From contig PIZR01000002.1 of assembly GCA_002835675.1 (NCBI GenBank), positions 1,279,878 through 1,343,877 on the forward strand: a stretch of DNA of 64,000 bases, written 5' to 3'. The stretch is from Bacillus sp. BA3. Lineage in GTDB: Bacteria > Bacillota > Bacilli > Bacillales > DSM-1321. The stretch's first letter is position 1; every line of letters begins with the position of its first letter. Below, in pieces: positions 50,437-60,428 of this stretch. Under the pieces are notes generated by a model that did not search any database, was not told where the DNA came from, and saw only the letters and a list, made by a program, of their open reading frames with translations. The position numbers were made by a program, and so were the translations under genes.

Positions 50437-52332
50437 TTACCGATTTAACAAGCTTCCCACATAGCGCAGCAAATCATTGGCTGAGGTGGAATTATAACCG
50501 TGCTCGTCGATAAGTCTCGTGATGACCTCGTTCACTTTCTTCAGTTGCCTTTCGTCTGGTGTCTTCGTTGAAGTAGTGATCTTTACGACATCCTTCAAAT
50601 CAGCAAATAGTTTTTTCTGGATTGCTTCCCGTAAACGATCATGGGAATTATAATCGAATCTCTTACCTTTACGCGCATATGCAGAAATGCGAATCAATAT
50701 TTCTTCGCGGAATGCTTTTTTTGCATTCTCGGAAATTCCAATTTGCTCTTCAATCGAGCGCATCAGTTTTTCATCTGGATTGATTTCTTCCCCAGTCAAT
50801 GGATCACGCAGCCTTGATTTATTGCAGTATGCTTCGACATTGTCCAGATAATTATCCATGAGGATCTTCGCCGACTCTTCATATGAATAGACAAATGCCT
50901 TTTGGACTTCATTTTTTGCAATGGCATCGTATTCTTTACGTGCCAGTGAAATGAAATTCAAATACCTCTCCCGAAGTTCGTTCGTAATGGACGGATGCTG
51001 GTCAAGACCTGCTTTTAATGACATAAGTACATCCAACGCATTAATGGACGGGTTTTCCTTACGAATGATCGTAGAGGAAATCCGGTTAATTACGTAACGC
51101 GGATCGATTCCGCTCATGCCTTCGTCCTGATATTCCTTTTTCAATTCATTGATGTCTGCGGAATTAAATCCTTCGACATTTTCCCCATCATAAAGCCTCA
51201 TCTTTTTCACTAAATCGATATCGCCCTTTTTGGGATCCTTCAGGCGTGTCATGATGCTGAAGATTGCCGCCACCCTTAATGTATGCGGAGCTATATGAAC
51301 ATCCGAGACATCACTTTCACGGATCATTTTTTCATAAATCTTTTCTTCTTCGGTAACCTTCAGATTATATGGAATCGGCATGACAATGATACGGGAATGC
51401 AATGCTTCATTTTTCTTATTGGAAATGAACGCTTTATACTCCGTTTCATTCGTATGGGCCACAATGAGTTCATCGGCACTGATCAATGCAAAACGTCCTG
51501 CCTTAAAATTCCCCTCTTGTGTCAATGATAGCAAATGCCATAAGAACTTCTCATCACATTTCAGCATCTCCTGGAACTCCATCATCCCGCGGTTCGCCTT
51601 GTTCAGCTCACCATCAAAACGATAGGCCCGCGGATCTGATTCGGATCCGTATTCGGCAATGGTCGAAAAATCGATGCTGCCCGTCAAATCAGCGATATCC
51701 TGTGATTTTGGGTCTGAAGGACTGAACGTTCCAATTCCAACACGCTTATCCTCCGAAAGGAAAATACGCTCGACCATCACATCTTCAATCCTGCTTCCAT
51801 ACTCCTGTTCTAACCTCATTACATTCAGCGGCGATAGGTTTCCTTCTATCCTTATTCCATATTCTTCAAAAAAATCATCCCGTAAATATTGAGGAATGAG
51901 ATGCAGTGGATCTTCATGCATCGGGCATCCTTTTATTGCATAAATAGCACCAGTGTCTTTTAATGAATAATTTTCAAGTCCACGCTTCAGTAAAGAAACG
52001 AGTGTGGACTTCCCGCCTGACACAGGACCCATTAGAAGCAATATCCGCTTACGGACATCGAGCCGCTTTGCCGCCGGGTGGAAATATTCCTCGATGAGCC
52101 TTTCCAGTGAATCTTCAAGGCCAAACAACTGACCGCTGAAAAAATTGTATTTCTTTGTCCCATTTACTTCCTCTATCCCTGCATCTCTGATCATGTTGTA
52201 TACACGTGAATGAGCAGATTGAGCAACTAAAGGCGTTTCTTTCAATATTTCTAAGTACTCTGCGAAGGTGCCTTCCCACTTCAGCTTCTGTTCATCTTCT
52301 CTAAATTTTTCGATTTTCTTTAAAATATCCAT
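50437..52332 (-). CDS. prkA: PrkA serine protein kinase / AAA+ ATPase
   Basis: 631 residues from ATG 52332 (GGGGGAGG upstream); this equals the B. subtilis length I remember. The AAA+ core has Walker A LLMGPVSGGKSTLVSLLKRG near residue 100 and a PrkA-specific KGCPMHEDPLHLIP. The C-terminal part has the PrkA kinase-like domain. PrkA acts in sporulation through regulators upstream of sigma-K, and E. coli YeaG is the counterpart. yhbH lies downstream and the two proteins work as a pair, but two small genes and their terminators separate them here. Confidence 0.95.
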   Translation of the reverse strand: MDILKKIEKFREDEQKLKWEGTFAEYLEILKETPLVAQSAHSRVYNMIRDAGIEEVNGTKKYNFFSGQLFGLEDSLERLIEEYFHPAAKRLDVRKRILLLMGPVSGGKSTLVSLLKRGLENYSLKDTGAIYAIKGCPMHEDPLHLIPQYLRDDFFEEYGIRIEGNLSPLNVMRLEQEYGSRIEDVMVERIFLSEDKRVGIGTFSPSDPKSQDIADLTGSIDFSTIAEYGSESDPRAYRFDGELNKANRGMMEFQEMLKCDEKFLWHLLSLTQEGNFKAGRFALISADELIVAHTNETEYKAFISNKKNEALHSRIIVMPIPYNLKVTEEEKIYEKMIRESDVSDVHIAPHTLRVAAIFSIMTRLKDPKKGDIDLVKKMRLYDGENVEGFNSADINELKKEYQDEGMSGIDPRYVINRISSTIIRKENPSINALDVLMSLKAGLDQHPSITNELRERYLNFISLARKEYDAIAKNEVQKAFVYSYEESAKILMDNYLDNVEAYCNKSRLRDPLTGEEINPDEKLMRSIEEQIGISENAKKAFREEILIRISAYARKGKRFDYNSHDRLREAIQKKLFADLKDVVKITTSTKTPDERQLKKVNEVITRLIDEHGYNSTSANDLLRYVGSLLNR

Positions 52333-52586
52333 TAAGGAACCTCCCCCTGTCACTTTCAGAGAATACTTAAATCTATGCTCCAAGTCTGACAAACATGTCA
52401 GACTTTAAAAAGTCACCGGCCATTGTTTCGAATAGCCCTTGGCTCTCCAGTATCGAAAAAGGCTTAATCATTGAAGAATTGAGGACAATTATGCTGACAA
52501 GAAAAATTGTGTGCACTCCTGCTAAAAATTAGGGTATACTAAGCCTATACTTAAGTGGGACAATATGGGTAAAGGGAGGTCACAGC

Positions 52587-52676
52587 ATGGGCACAGTTAT
52601 TATCGTTGGGGTTGCTATTACATTTTTAGCCGCTATCTTCACTGCCGGGTATAATGATAAACCAGGTGTGAAATAA
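52587..52676 (+). CDS. Single-helix membrane peptide, 29 residues
   Basis: GGGAGG lies seven bases before ATG; MGTVIIVGVAITFLAAIFTAG forms one membrane helix and YNDKPGVK a basic-acidic tail. A TATACT -10-like element stands about 45 bases upstream, and a strong terminator follows 26 bases past the stop. This is a complete unit. Such tiny proteins often assist a larger membrane complex, but no partner can be named. It is divergent from prkA. Confidence 0.65.
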   Translation: MGTVIIVGVAITFLAAIFTAGYNDKPGVK

Positions 52677-52701
52677 AAAAATAACAGCCTTTCTTAAATC
52701 C

Positions 52702-52742
52702 AAAAAGGGGACAGCAAATTAAATTTGCCGTCCCCTTTTTTT
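52702..52742 (+). terminator. Terminator of the 29-residue gene
   Basis: AAAAAGGGGAC-GCAAATT and AATTTGC-GTCCCCTTTTT form an interrupted 18-bp stem, then T residues. Confidence 0.9.
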
Positions 52743-52798
52743 CACCCTCATCGATATTAATAGTTAGAGCATGCCAATCAATGAAGTGGCTACACCAT

Positions 52799-54433
52799 TT
52801 ATACAGCGTCCTTTTTTTCAGTGTGAGCGGCAATGTTATTCTCCATCGATCTCAAGTCTTCATTTACTTTTTGTCCTTGTTCCAAATATTCTGTTTGGAA
52901 TCCGCTCTTTATTGCCCAACTATAAAACCCTAGAGATAAACATGTTATGAGGACCATATCCCAACCAAATGGGATTATGTTTAGTCCACCAAACTTTTCA
53001 CTGCCTAAGTATGAAATGGTCATCATACAGAGTAAGTAAACAACCATCCAAACCCCAGCCAAGAAGTTTTGACGGAATCCCTTCCAATTGATTTTTGCTT
53101 GATAATAGAAATAAACGGGGAGACCAATCATAATGATAAATAATACTTGTCCTGTCAGTGGCCACCTTGCCCAATATAAAACCAAAGAAGCAAAAACAAA
53201 GCCAAGCGGTGCAATGATACTTAATCCTTTTAGACGTAATGGTCTGTATAAATTCTGACCGGTGCGCCTTAATGTCATAACAGTAACTGGACCTGTAATA
53301 TAAGAAACTAATGTCGCAACCGAAATAACCTCTGCCAATACTCCCCAGCCTCTAAACATAAATAAAAATAAGAAGGATACACCTAGATTAAAAAACATGG
53401 CTTGACGAGGGATACCATAAAGTGGATGAAGTTTTCCAAATACGCTTGGCAAATATTTATTCTTTTCCATTCCATAAAGCATTCTTGACGTTGTCGCCGT
53501 GTATGTTATTCCCGTCCCGGAAGGAGAAATAAAAGCATCAACGTATAGTAAAATAACTAACCAGTTTATACCTAGGACTATTGCTAAATCAGCAAACGGT
53601 GAATTGAAATTCAAATGTTGCCATCCGTTCACAATCATGGACGGATCAACGGCCCCAATAAATGCAATCTGTAATAAAACGTAGATAACCGTTGCAATTA
53701 AGATGGAGCCTATTACTGCAAATGGAATCGAACGTCCAGGATTCTTTGCCTCACCTGCCATGTTAATCGGACTTTGAAAACCGTTAAATGCAAAGATGAT
53801 ACCAGAAGTTGCTACAGCAGTAAGCACACTTGCCCAACCATTAGGAGCGATACTTCCTGCAGAGGTAAAATTAGATCCATGAAAACCGGCAAATAAAAGT
53901 GAGCCGATCGTCAGTCCAGGTATAATAACCTTAAAGACTGTAATAAATGAATTTGCTTTTGAAAACAAACTAACTGTCCAGTAATTCAATAAAAAATAGA
54001 CGACCAATAATGCAGAAGCAATTGCCAAGCCTGCCCCAGTTAGACTCCCATTTTCTACTAAACCATGTGTCCACTCCGCCCATTTCCATGGCCATGAGCT
54101 CATATATTGAACAGAAGCAATCGCTTCGACTGGAATTACAGAAACAATTGCGATCCAGTTTGCCCAACCTGCAAGAAAACCTATAAACGAGCCATGAGAG
54201 TATTGCGTATATTTTACCATCCCCCCAGCTTCAGGAAACATTGCCCCTAATTCACTGTAAGATAGTGCGATAAATAAAATAACAACCATCCCGATAATCC
54301 AGGAGATAATGGCAGCCGGTCCTGCGATTTGTGCTGCTTTCCATGCTCCGAATAACCAACCTGAGCCAATAATTGACCCGAGTCCTACCATCGTTAACGA
54401 AAACGTACCCATCTTTCGCTGCAAATTATTCAT
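52799..54433 (-). CDS. APC-family amino-acid permease of the glutaminase locus
   Basis: 544 residues, about thirteen membrane helices. The head MGTFSLTMVGLGSIIGSGWLFGAWKAAQIAGPAAIISWIIG and FAFNGFQSPINMAGEAKNPGRSIP are typical of APC transporters of the YveA/aspartate-glutamate type. ATG 54433 has GGTGAT upstream; an ATG ten codons earlier lacks a site. It lies downstream of glsA, about 200 bases away, in the same direction. I infer that it moves glutamine or glutamate for the GlnK-GlnL system; B. subtilis uses the unrelated GlnT here. Confidence 0.8.
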   Translation of the reverse strand: MNNLQRKMGTFSLTMVGLGSIIGSGWLFGAWKAAQIAGPAAIISWIIGMVVILFIALSYSELGAMFPEAGGMVKYTQYSHGSFIGFLAGWANWIAIVSVIPVEAIASVQYMSSWPWKWAEWTHGLVENGSLTGAGLAIASALLVVYFLLNYWTVSLFSKANSFITVFKVIIPGLTIGSLLFAGFHGSNFTSAGSIAPNGWASVLTAVATSGIIFAFNGFQSPINMAGEAKNPGRSIPFAVIGSILIATVIYVLLQIAFIGAVDPSMIVNGWQHLNFNSPFADLAIVLGINWLVILLYVDAFISPSGTGITYTATTSRMLYGMEKNKYLPSVFGKLHPLYGIPRQAMFFNLGVSFLFLFMFRGWGVLAEVISVATLVSYITGPVTVMTLRRTGQNLYRPLRLKGLSIIAPLGFVFASLVLYWARWPLTGQVLFIIMIGLPVYFYYQAKINWKGFRQNFLAGVWMVVYLLCMMTISYLGSEKFGGLNIIPFGWDMVLITCLSLGFYSWAIKSGFQTEYLEQGQKVNEDLRSMENNIAAHTEKKDAV

Positions 54434-54632
54434 ATGTTCATCACCATGCTTTCCAAATTTCATTCTTTATAATGACGTTCTTAACTGATTTATCAATTGT
54501 TTCAAGTTCGTCCAATTGATTCTTGAAGTGATTGCTGAATTGCATCACCTCTTGCTAAGTTTAGTGAATTGTAATGCAAATTTTGGATGTACCCTATATT
54601 GCTTTTTTAATATGAACAGATTTTCTCTGCTT

Positions 54633-55655
54633 TTAGAAAATACTAAGATCCCATTCCTGTGCCATTTGTTTCAATAACATACCACCTGTTACGCTATTCC
54701 CATATTCATCAATGGCAGGTCCGTATATACCAATGCCACATCCATCTTGAAAGGGAAGCCCGCTTCTGGAACTTGGAGGAACAAGTGCCATGATCCCGCC
54801 AGATACTCCACTTTTGGCAGGCACCCCCACAAAAGCCGCAAATTTACCCGAAGCATTGTACATACCACAAGTAAGCATTAATGCTTTGGCCAGCTTAGCC
54901 ACTTTTTTGGGGAGTACTTGTTCTTTACGGATGGGATGGTATCCATCTTGTGCAAGAATCAGCCCAAGCAGGGCTATGTCTTCTGTGGTTACTACTATGG
55001 AACATTGTTTGAGGTAAACCTCTAAAGCTTCCTCTACATCCGACTCTAAATAATTCGTCTCTTTTAAATAGTGAGCCAAGGCTCTATTTCTATGAGAGGT
55101 TTGCCACTCAGATTGATACACTGCCTCATTGATGGCCGGGCGCTTTCCTAGCAAATTTTCAAATAATGTATAGAGAAATTCTAATTTCTTTCGTGAAGTA
55201 TCACCTGGGAGAAGCGAAGCTATGGTAATCGCCCCTGCATTTATCATCGGATTGAATGGCTTTCCCGGCTTATGCATTTCTAAACGAATAATTGAATTGA
55301 AAGCATCTCCAGTTGGTTCCACATCGACCCTCTCTAACACATAAGAAATGCCACAACCCAAGCACGCGGCTATAAAGCTGAGCACTTTTGAAATACTTTG
55401 CAGCGTGAATGGGACTTCCCAATCCCCTGACTTGATCATTGTTCCACCAGGCTCCAGTATGCAAATGCCTAATTGCGATAAGTGTGCATTCCTCAATGCA
55501 GGTATATAATTGGCGGTTTGCCCTTCAGTAGCATAGGGTCTGTAATGTGCCACCCATTCATCTAAGTCGGCTTGCTTTTGACTACTAACGTGAATGTCAT
55601 ACTCTTTTGACAATTCTTCAATCACATTTTTCCACCTCTTCAGTTGTTGTATCAT
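54633..55655 (-). CDS. glsA: Glutaminase (GlsA/YbgJ type)
   Basis: 340 residues of the serine-dependent beta-lactamase-like glutaminase family. FTLQSISKVLSFIAACLG holds the catalytic Ser-x-x-Lys near residue 90. NAGAITIASLLPGD, TSHRNRALAHYLKETNY and AKSGVSGGIMALVPP are conserved. It hydrolyses glutamine to glutamate and ammonia in the cytoplasm. The N-terminal 45 residues are longer and more polar than usual. A probable cre site lies 80 bases upstream, and the divergent glnK-glnL pair should activate it, as in B. subtilis. Confidence 0.92.
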   Translation of the reverse strand: MIQQLKRWKNVIEELSKEYDIHVSSQKQADLDEWVAHYRPYATEGQTANYIPALRNAHLSQLGICILEPGGTMIKSGDWEVPFTLQSISKVLSFIAACLGCGISYVLERVDVEPTGDAFNSIIRLEMHKPGKPFNPMINAGAITIASLLPGDTSRKKLEFLYTLFENLLGKRPAINEAVYQSEWQTSHRNRALAHYLKETNYLESDVEEALEVYLKQCSIVVTTEDIALLGLILAQDGYHPIRKEQVLPKKVAKLAKALMLTCGMYNASGKFAAFVGVPAKSGVSGGIMALVPPSSRSGLPFQDGCGIGIYGPAIDEYGNSVTGGMLLKQMAQEWDLSIF

Positions 55656-55733
55656 TATTCAAAATGAGCGTTTTACCGAATGCCATCATGCTGCAATAGA
55701 TTAGATGAAAACATAATGAATATTCTAATAATT

Positions 55734-55747
55734 GTTAAGCGCTTTCA
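55734..55747. promoter_or_regulatory. Probable cre site (CcpA) before glsA
   Basis: GTTAAGCGCTTTCA matches TGWAANCGNTNWCA at 12 of 14 positions, with the central AAGCGCTT palindrome intact. It suggests carbon-catabolite control of glutamine use. Confidence 0.5.
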
Positions 55748-55831
55748 AAAAATTCTATCTACCGTTAATTTTAAATTGGGAACTACATAATCATACGAAA
55801 ACCTACAAAATCTAAAAAATAAAAATCCACT

Positions 55832-55874
55832 AAAAAAACGGAATCATCTCACATGTTCCGTTACCATTTTTTGT
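55832..55874. terminator. Hairpin between glsA and glnK
   Basis: AACGGAA and TTCCGTT pair around a 12-base loop, with T runs on both strands. It lies upstream of both divergent genes, so it might end a short transcript or act as an operator. The rest of this gap is AT-rich; no other gene was seen. Confidence 0.5.
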
Positions 55875-56001
55875 GGATAGAAAAACAGATTGGTTTTGCG
55901 ATAATTGGTTTTAAGCCGTTCCATTCAGGAACAAAGTAAGCGTTGTATTGAAGCTGATGAAACTGTATACTGATTTTTTAAACAAATTGGGAGGTGACGA
56001 C

Positions 56002-57312
56002 TTGAATCTGAGTACGTTAATGAAAAAAGAGGTCAATATCCTTGCTTTGATGTTGTTAACAGTCCCATTAGCAGGCGAATTGAGTTTTTATCCTTTAAAT
56101 GAAACGTTTCGGGTAAGTTTTGGTCCACCTGTACTTTTCTTCTTTTTACTATTATTACAGAAAACACCTGCCATTCTTTCGGGCTTCCTGACAGGAACAA
56201 TGGTTGTGGTATTTCGTATTCTTATAGATTTTTTCATTCATGATAGTTTTTCCTGGGCTTCCGCTTTCCAAGTTCATTATCCAAGTTTTTTCTTTTATTT
56301 CACCTACTGCTTTCTTTTTTATTTAGTGAAAATCAATCGCTTTCAAAACCGATCTTTGATTATTGGATTTATTGGTCTCATTATCGAAATATTGTCCGAC
56401 TCAGTAGAATTAATCTTTCAATATATTGTATTGGAAACAACAATTACGCTAGGTTCACTGAATGAGATGATCATGATCGCATTCGCCCACAGTTTTATCG
56501 TTTTAAGTTTTTTTAATATGATGAAGCTTTATGAAGCACAATCAAGGGAACGACAAATCAGAAAACAAAATGAACATATGCTGATGCTCATTTCCAACTT
56601 ATACGAGGAAACGATTCATTTAAAAAAAACATTAAAAAATGCTGAGAATATTACAAAGAAATCGTATGATTTGTATCGAGATTTAAAAGCTCTGGAAAAA
56701 CGGGAAAAGCAATCTCATGTTCTTACAGAGCCATATAGTCAAAAAGCATTGCGCATCGCGGGTGAAATGCATGAAGTCAAGAAAGATAATCAACGAATTT
56801 TTGCCGGTCTTTCCAAATTGATTTCCAATGAGAGTTTTAAGGATTATATGAATGCTGCTGAACTTTTTCATTTAATTATCCGAATTAATGAAAAATATGC
56901 CTTATCTCTAGGAAAGGATATACAATTCGAATACTCATTGGATCAAAAAAATGATTCACATTATCATGTGTATACCGTGTTATCTCTTTTCAATAATTTA
57001 GTCGCAAATGCAGTTGAAGCAATTAAAGATAAGGGAATCGTCCGTTTAAGTTTGTGTGAAATCCATGACAATGTGGAATTTAAAGTTGCTGATACTGGAC
57101 CTGGAATTCCTCAAAAATATCAGACTGTCATATTCAAACCTGGGTTCACTTCAAAATATGATCATTTCGGGACACCTTCAACGGGGATTGGTCTCTCATA
57201 TGTTAAAGAGGTCGTAAAAGAACTGGGAGGCGATATCCTGTTTGAGAATAGTTTTAACGGCGCCGTTTTTTCAATAAAATTACCCATTCATAAGTTGATC
57301 CAGAAAGGATGA
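56002..57312 (+). CDS. glnK: GlnK-type sensor histidine kinase
   Basis: 436 residues from TTG 56002 with GGGAGGTGA ideally placed; a TTG at 55948 or ATG at 55957 would lengthen it by up to 18 residues. Five or six N-terminal membrane helices (about 12-185) resemble B. subtilis GlnK (YcbA). A coiled linker then carries the H-box (GEMHEVKKDNQRIFAGL). The HATPase domain shows NNLVANAVEAI, DTGPGIP and STGIGLSYVKEV. It senses glutamine and phosphorylates GlnL. The response-regulator gene follows by four bases. Confidence 0.87.
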   Translation: MNLSTLMKKEVNILALMLLTVPLAGELSFYPLNETFRVSFGPPVLFFFLLLLQKTPAILSGFLTGTMVVVFRILIDFFIHDSFSWASAFQVHYPSFFFYFTYCFLFYLVKINRFQNRSLIIGFIGLIIEILSDSVELIFQYIVLETTITLGSLNEMIMIAFAHSFIVLSFFNMMKLYEAQSRERQIRKQNEHMLMLISNLYEETIHLKKTLKNAENITKKSYDLYRDLKALEKREKQSHVLTEPYSQKALRIAGEMHEVKKDNQRIFAGLSKLISNESFKDYMNAAELFHLIIRINEKYALSLGKDIQFEYSLDQKNDSHYHVYTVLSLFNNLVANAVEAIKDKGIVRLSLCEIHDNVEFKVADTGPGIPQKYQTVIFKPGFTSKYDHFGTPSTGIGLSYVKEVVKELGGDILFENSFNGAVFSIKLPIHKLIQKG

Positions 57313-57316
57313 TTCC

Positions 57317-58264
57317 ATGCGTTTTTTTATAACAGATGATGATTGTGCCATACGTTCGAACTTAAGCCAAATTATAGAGAACGAAGATTTAGGAGAAGTG
57401 GTGGAGGAAGCCGAGGATGGGAGTCTATTAGAAGGCCATATTCTGAATTTAAAACAAATTGATATATTATTCATTGATTTATTAATGCCCATCCGGGATG
57501 GCATTGAGACACTTCGTCATATAAAAAGTACATTTAACGGAAAAATAATAATGATTTCGCAGGTTGAATCAAAGGAGCTGATTGGTGAGGCATACTCACT
57601 TGGAATAGATTATTATATTACCAAACCAATCAATCGTATTGAGATATTAACAGTTATCCGAAAAGTTATGGAACGGATTCATTTAGAAAGATCAATCACA
57701 AATATCCAAGCTTCTTTGAATAGTGTATTGAATTTTGAACAGCCAAAAGTTGATAAATCCAATAGTTTTAATGAAAAAAGTATAAGTGAGGTAGGTGAAT
57801 TCCTACTATCGGAATTAGGGATCGTTGGAGAAAATGGCGCAAAAGATTTAATGGAGATGCTTCAATATTTATTTATGTATGAAAGGACTTTTACTTTTGG
57901 AAAGCATTTCCCTACCCTTAAAGATATCTTTGTAGAAATCACCAAAAAAAAGCTCGGTACATCAGCTTTGCAGGCTGATATCAATCGAGAAATAAAAGCT
58001 GCCGAACAGCGAATACGCAGAACGATTAACCATTCCTTAAATCATTTTGCCTCGCTCGGTTTAACGGATTTTTCAAATCCGAAGTTTGAAAATTATGCTT
58101 CCAAATTTTTTGATTTCACAGTCGTACGCCAAAAAATGAAAGAATTGCAAAATGATTCAACAATAGTTCTTACACCTACCCGGGTAAATACAAAAAAGTT
58201 TATTCAAGTATTTTATTTCGAAGCGAAACGATTGAATCCTGATGAAATAATTAGATATAGATAA
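57317..58264 (+). CDS. glnL: GlnL-type response regulator
   Basis: 315 residues. The receiver domain has the acid pocket DDD (7-9), phosphorylated Asp54 in LFIDLLMPIRDG, and Lys in YYITKPINR. The rest is the YcbB-type DNA-binding domain, specific to GlnL, with helical AEQRIRRTINHSLNHFASLG. In B. subtilis it turns on the glutaminase and glutamine transporter genes. AGAAAGGATG overlaps the glnK stop, so the two are coupled. Confidence 0.9.
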   Translation: MRFFITDDDCAIRSNLSQIIENEDLGEVVEEAEDGSLLEGHILNLKQIDILFIDLLMPIRDGIETLRHIKSTFNGKIIMISQVESKELIGEAYSLGIDYYITKPINRIEILTVIRKVMERIHLERSITNIQASLNSVLNFEQPKVDKSNSFNEKSISEVGEFLLSELGIVGENGAKDLMEMLQYLFMYERTFTFGKHFPTLKDIFVEITKKKLGTSALQADINREIKAAEQRIRRTINHSLNHFASLGLTDFSNPKFENYASKFFDFTVVRQKMKELQNDSTIVLTPTRVNTKKFIQVFYFEAKRLNPDEIIRYR

Positions 58265-58308
58265 TCAATGATTAAAACAAAAAACTACGGAAGCACTTAA
58301 TGGAACAT

Positions 58309-58338
58309 AAAATCCCCTGAAGGATTTCAGGGGATTTT
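58309..58338. terminator. Bidirectional terminator between glnL and yfhA
   Basis: AAAATCCCCTGA and TCAGGGGATTTT pair perfectly around AGGATT. Confidence 0.9.
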
Positions 58339-58347
58339 AGCAAGTTC

Positions 58348-59355
58348 TTATTTTTTCAACAATAAATACATGAAATAAGGAGCACCAATCAATGCAACCA
58401 TGATACCTGCAGGAATCCCCTCGGGTTCAATTATATTACGGCCTATCGTATCGGCAAGCAGCAATAGCCATCCACCGATTAAAATGGCGACCGGAATGAA
58501 TAGTTGATTTCGAGGTCCTACCAAGGATTTCGCTATATGCGGGGACATAAGTCCAATGAATGCAATTCCGCCTGTAACAGAAACGGCAGCCGCTGCCAGT
58601 GCTACAGCCGTGATTAGCAGTACGATCCGCTCCTTTTCAATCGATACACCGACCCCAATTGCGACCGATTCACTTAAACCAAGCAGATTCAAACGATTCG
58701 CTTTATATAAAGTGAATGGAATGAGGATGATTAACCATGGAATAATCGCCCAAACGAAAGGCCAATCCGTGCCCCATATATTTCCCGCCAACCATTTTGA
58801 GATGAAATCGACCTTTTCTCGTTCCGCTGATGAAATGAGGACAATCATCAGGCCTGAAAGCGCCATTGAAAAACCTACCCCGATCAACACTAACCGAACG
58901 GGTTCAAGGCCACTCCTTCTTTTGAATGAGAGAATATATATTAAACAGGCCGTCAGTAACGCTCCGATAAAACCGACAAGCGGAACCATATAAACAAAAG
59001 AACCAGCATCAAGCGGGAAAAACAGAAAGAAAGCTGCAATGGCAACACCTGCTCCTGAGTTGATCCCGATGATTCCGGGATCGGCTAAATCATTACGTGT
59101 GATCCCTTGCAGAATGGCTCCCGACAGTGCAAGGGCCATGCCTGCTAAAAGGGTGATGATGATTCGCGGTAACCTTACGGAAAATAAAATGAATTCCTCT
59201 TTAAACGTCCCTTGCCCGAAAAGCGTGGGAATCAGTCGTCCTAAAGAAAGATTGGAATATCCCGAACACGTCCCAATAATGATCGTAACGATGATGAGTG
59301 CAGTTAATGCACCTATCATCCATCGCTGTTTTTTGACTAATGATGACTGGATCAT
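58348..59355 (-). CDS. yfhA: FecCD-family siderophore permease (YfhA-like)
   Basis: 335 residues, about ten helices. RLPRIIITLLAGMALALSGAILQGITRNDLADPGIIGINSGAGVA is the FecCD signature; GIAFIGLMSPHIAKSLVG is the coupling region for the ATPase. It forms a heterodimer with the permease encoded just upstream (the two genes overlap by four bases). From B. subtilis I infer uptake of hydroxamate-citrate siderophores (schizokinen/arthrobactin type). Confidence 0.82.
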   Translation of the reverse strand: MIQSSLVKKQRWMIGALTALIIVTIIIGTCSGYSNLSLGRLIPTLFGQGTFKEEFILFSVRLPRIIITLLAGMALALSGAILQGITRNDLADPGIIGINSGAGVAIAAFFLFFPLDAGSFVYMVPLVGFIGALLTACLIYILSFKRRSGLEPVRLVLIGVGFSMALSGLMIVLISSAEREKVDFISKWLAGNIWGTDWPFVWAIIPWLIILIPFTLYKANRLNLLGLSESVAIGVGVSIEKERIVLLITAVALAAAAVSVTGGIAFIGLMSPHIAKSLVGPRNQLFIPVAILIGGWLLLLADTIGRNIIEPEGIPAGIMVALIGAPYFMYLLLKK

Positions 59356-60362
59356 GAAAATGCTTTACCCCCTTTACGCACGATTAGGAGGAAGAAAGGT
59401 AAACCGATCATCGCAACAACCGCTACCACAGGTGTTTCATATGGAGAATTGATGGTACGGCCGATCGTATCGGCAAGCAGCATGAAAGTGGCTCCCAAAA
59501 TCGCAGACATTGGAAGGATGAATCGATAATCCGTACCCACGATAGCCCGAACAATATGGGGGACCATTAAGCCGATGAACACCATATTTCCAACAAGTGC
59601 AACGGCAGCACCTGCCAGGAGAATGATGACTACGAAAAGAACCGCCTTTATTTGTGTTGTCTTTTGCCCTAAGCCTACCGCCACTTCTTCACTTAAGCTA
59701 AGTATGGTGAGCTGTCTGGAAAAGATAAGGGAAATCAGGATGCCTATTAAAATGAACGGGACGATTACCCGAAGCTGCTCCCATGAAGTTCCGATATTCC
59801 CGCCAGCTGTCCACATCGATACATCTTTTGATACCTTGAAATAAATGCCTACCCCTTGCGAAACGGCAAATAGGAATGCAGAGACTGCAGCACCAGCCAA
59901 TACAATCCGCAAAGGTGAAAATCCGCCCTTTTTGATCGCACCAATTCCGAAAACCATGGTTGCCCCGACAGCGGAACCTATAAAACACGCAATCATGATC
60001 CCTAAATTATTAGCATTTGGAATAAATGCCAAAGTAATGGCGAGACCTGCATTGGCTCCTGCCGTCAATCCAAGCAACCCCGGATCGGCAAGTGGATTCC
60101 TGGTCATTCCCTGCATGATGGCACCAGAAACGGCAAGTGCTGCACCAACAAAGATTGCGCCCACTTCACGAGGGAAACGGATTTCCCGGATGATTGAAAG
60201 CTTTTCACCGACAGCATTTGATGTCAGTGCTTGCCAGACATCTTTTACAGTAACATCCGCCGCCCCAAATGCCATTGAAATAATGAACATGCCTATGAAT
60301 ACAGCAATCCCTATGAGCAGTTTATATATAAATGGGATGAAACGTTGATTTTCTTTAGTCAT
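59352..60362 (-). CDS. yfiZ: FecCD-family siderophore permease (YfiZ-like)
   Basis: 336 residues. REIRFPREVGAIFVGAALAVSGAIMQGMTRNPLADPGLLGLTAGANAG and NMVFIGLMVPHIVRAIVGTDYR are the typical permease and coupling motifs. It pairs with the YfhA-like permease downstream. It follows the binding-protein gene by 66 bases. Confidence 0.82.
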   Translation of the reverse strand: MTKENQRFIPFIYKLLIGIAVFIGMFIISMAFGAADVTVKDVWQALTSNAVGEKLSIIREIRFPREVGAIFVGAALAVSGAIMQGMTRNPLADPGLLGLTAGANAGLAITLAFIPNANNLGIMIACFIGSAVGATMVFGIGAIKKGGFSPLRIVLAGAAVSAFLFAVSQGVGIYFKVSKDVSMWTAGGNIGTSWEQLRVIVPFILIGILISLIFSRQLTILSLSEEVAVGLGQKTTQIKAVLFVVIILLAGAAVALVGNMVFIGLMVPHIVRAIVGTDYRFILPMSAILGATFMLLADTIGRTINSPYETPVVAVVAMIGLPFFLLIVRKGGKAFS

Positions 60363-60428
60363 CTGTCTCTCTCATCTCTTTTTTATAGAATAAAAGGAGA
60401 GGAATTGGAATCCCTCTCCCTCACTGTA

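Noticed and set aside
52639-52833. Leftward 64-codon ORF
   Set aside because: Runs through the terminator at 52702-52742 and the stop region of the permease gene; no start signal.
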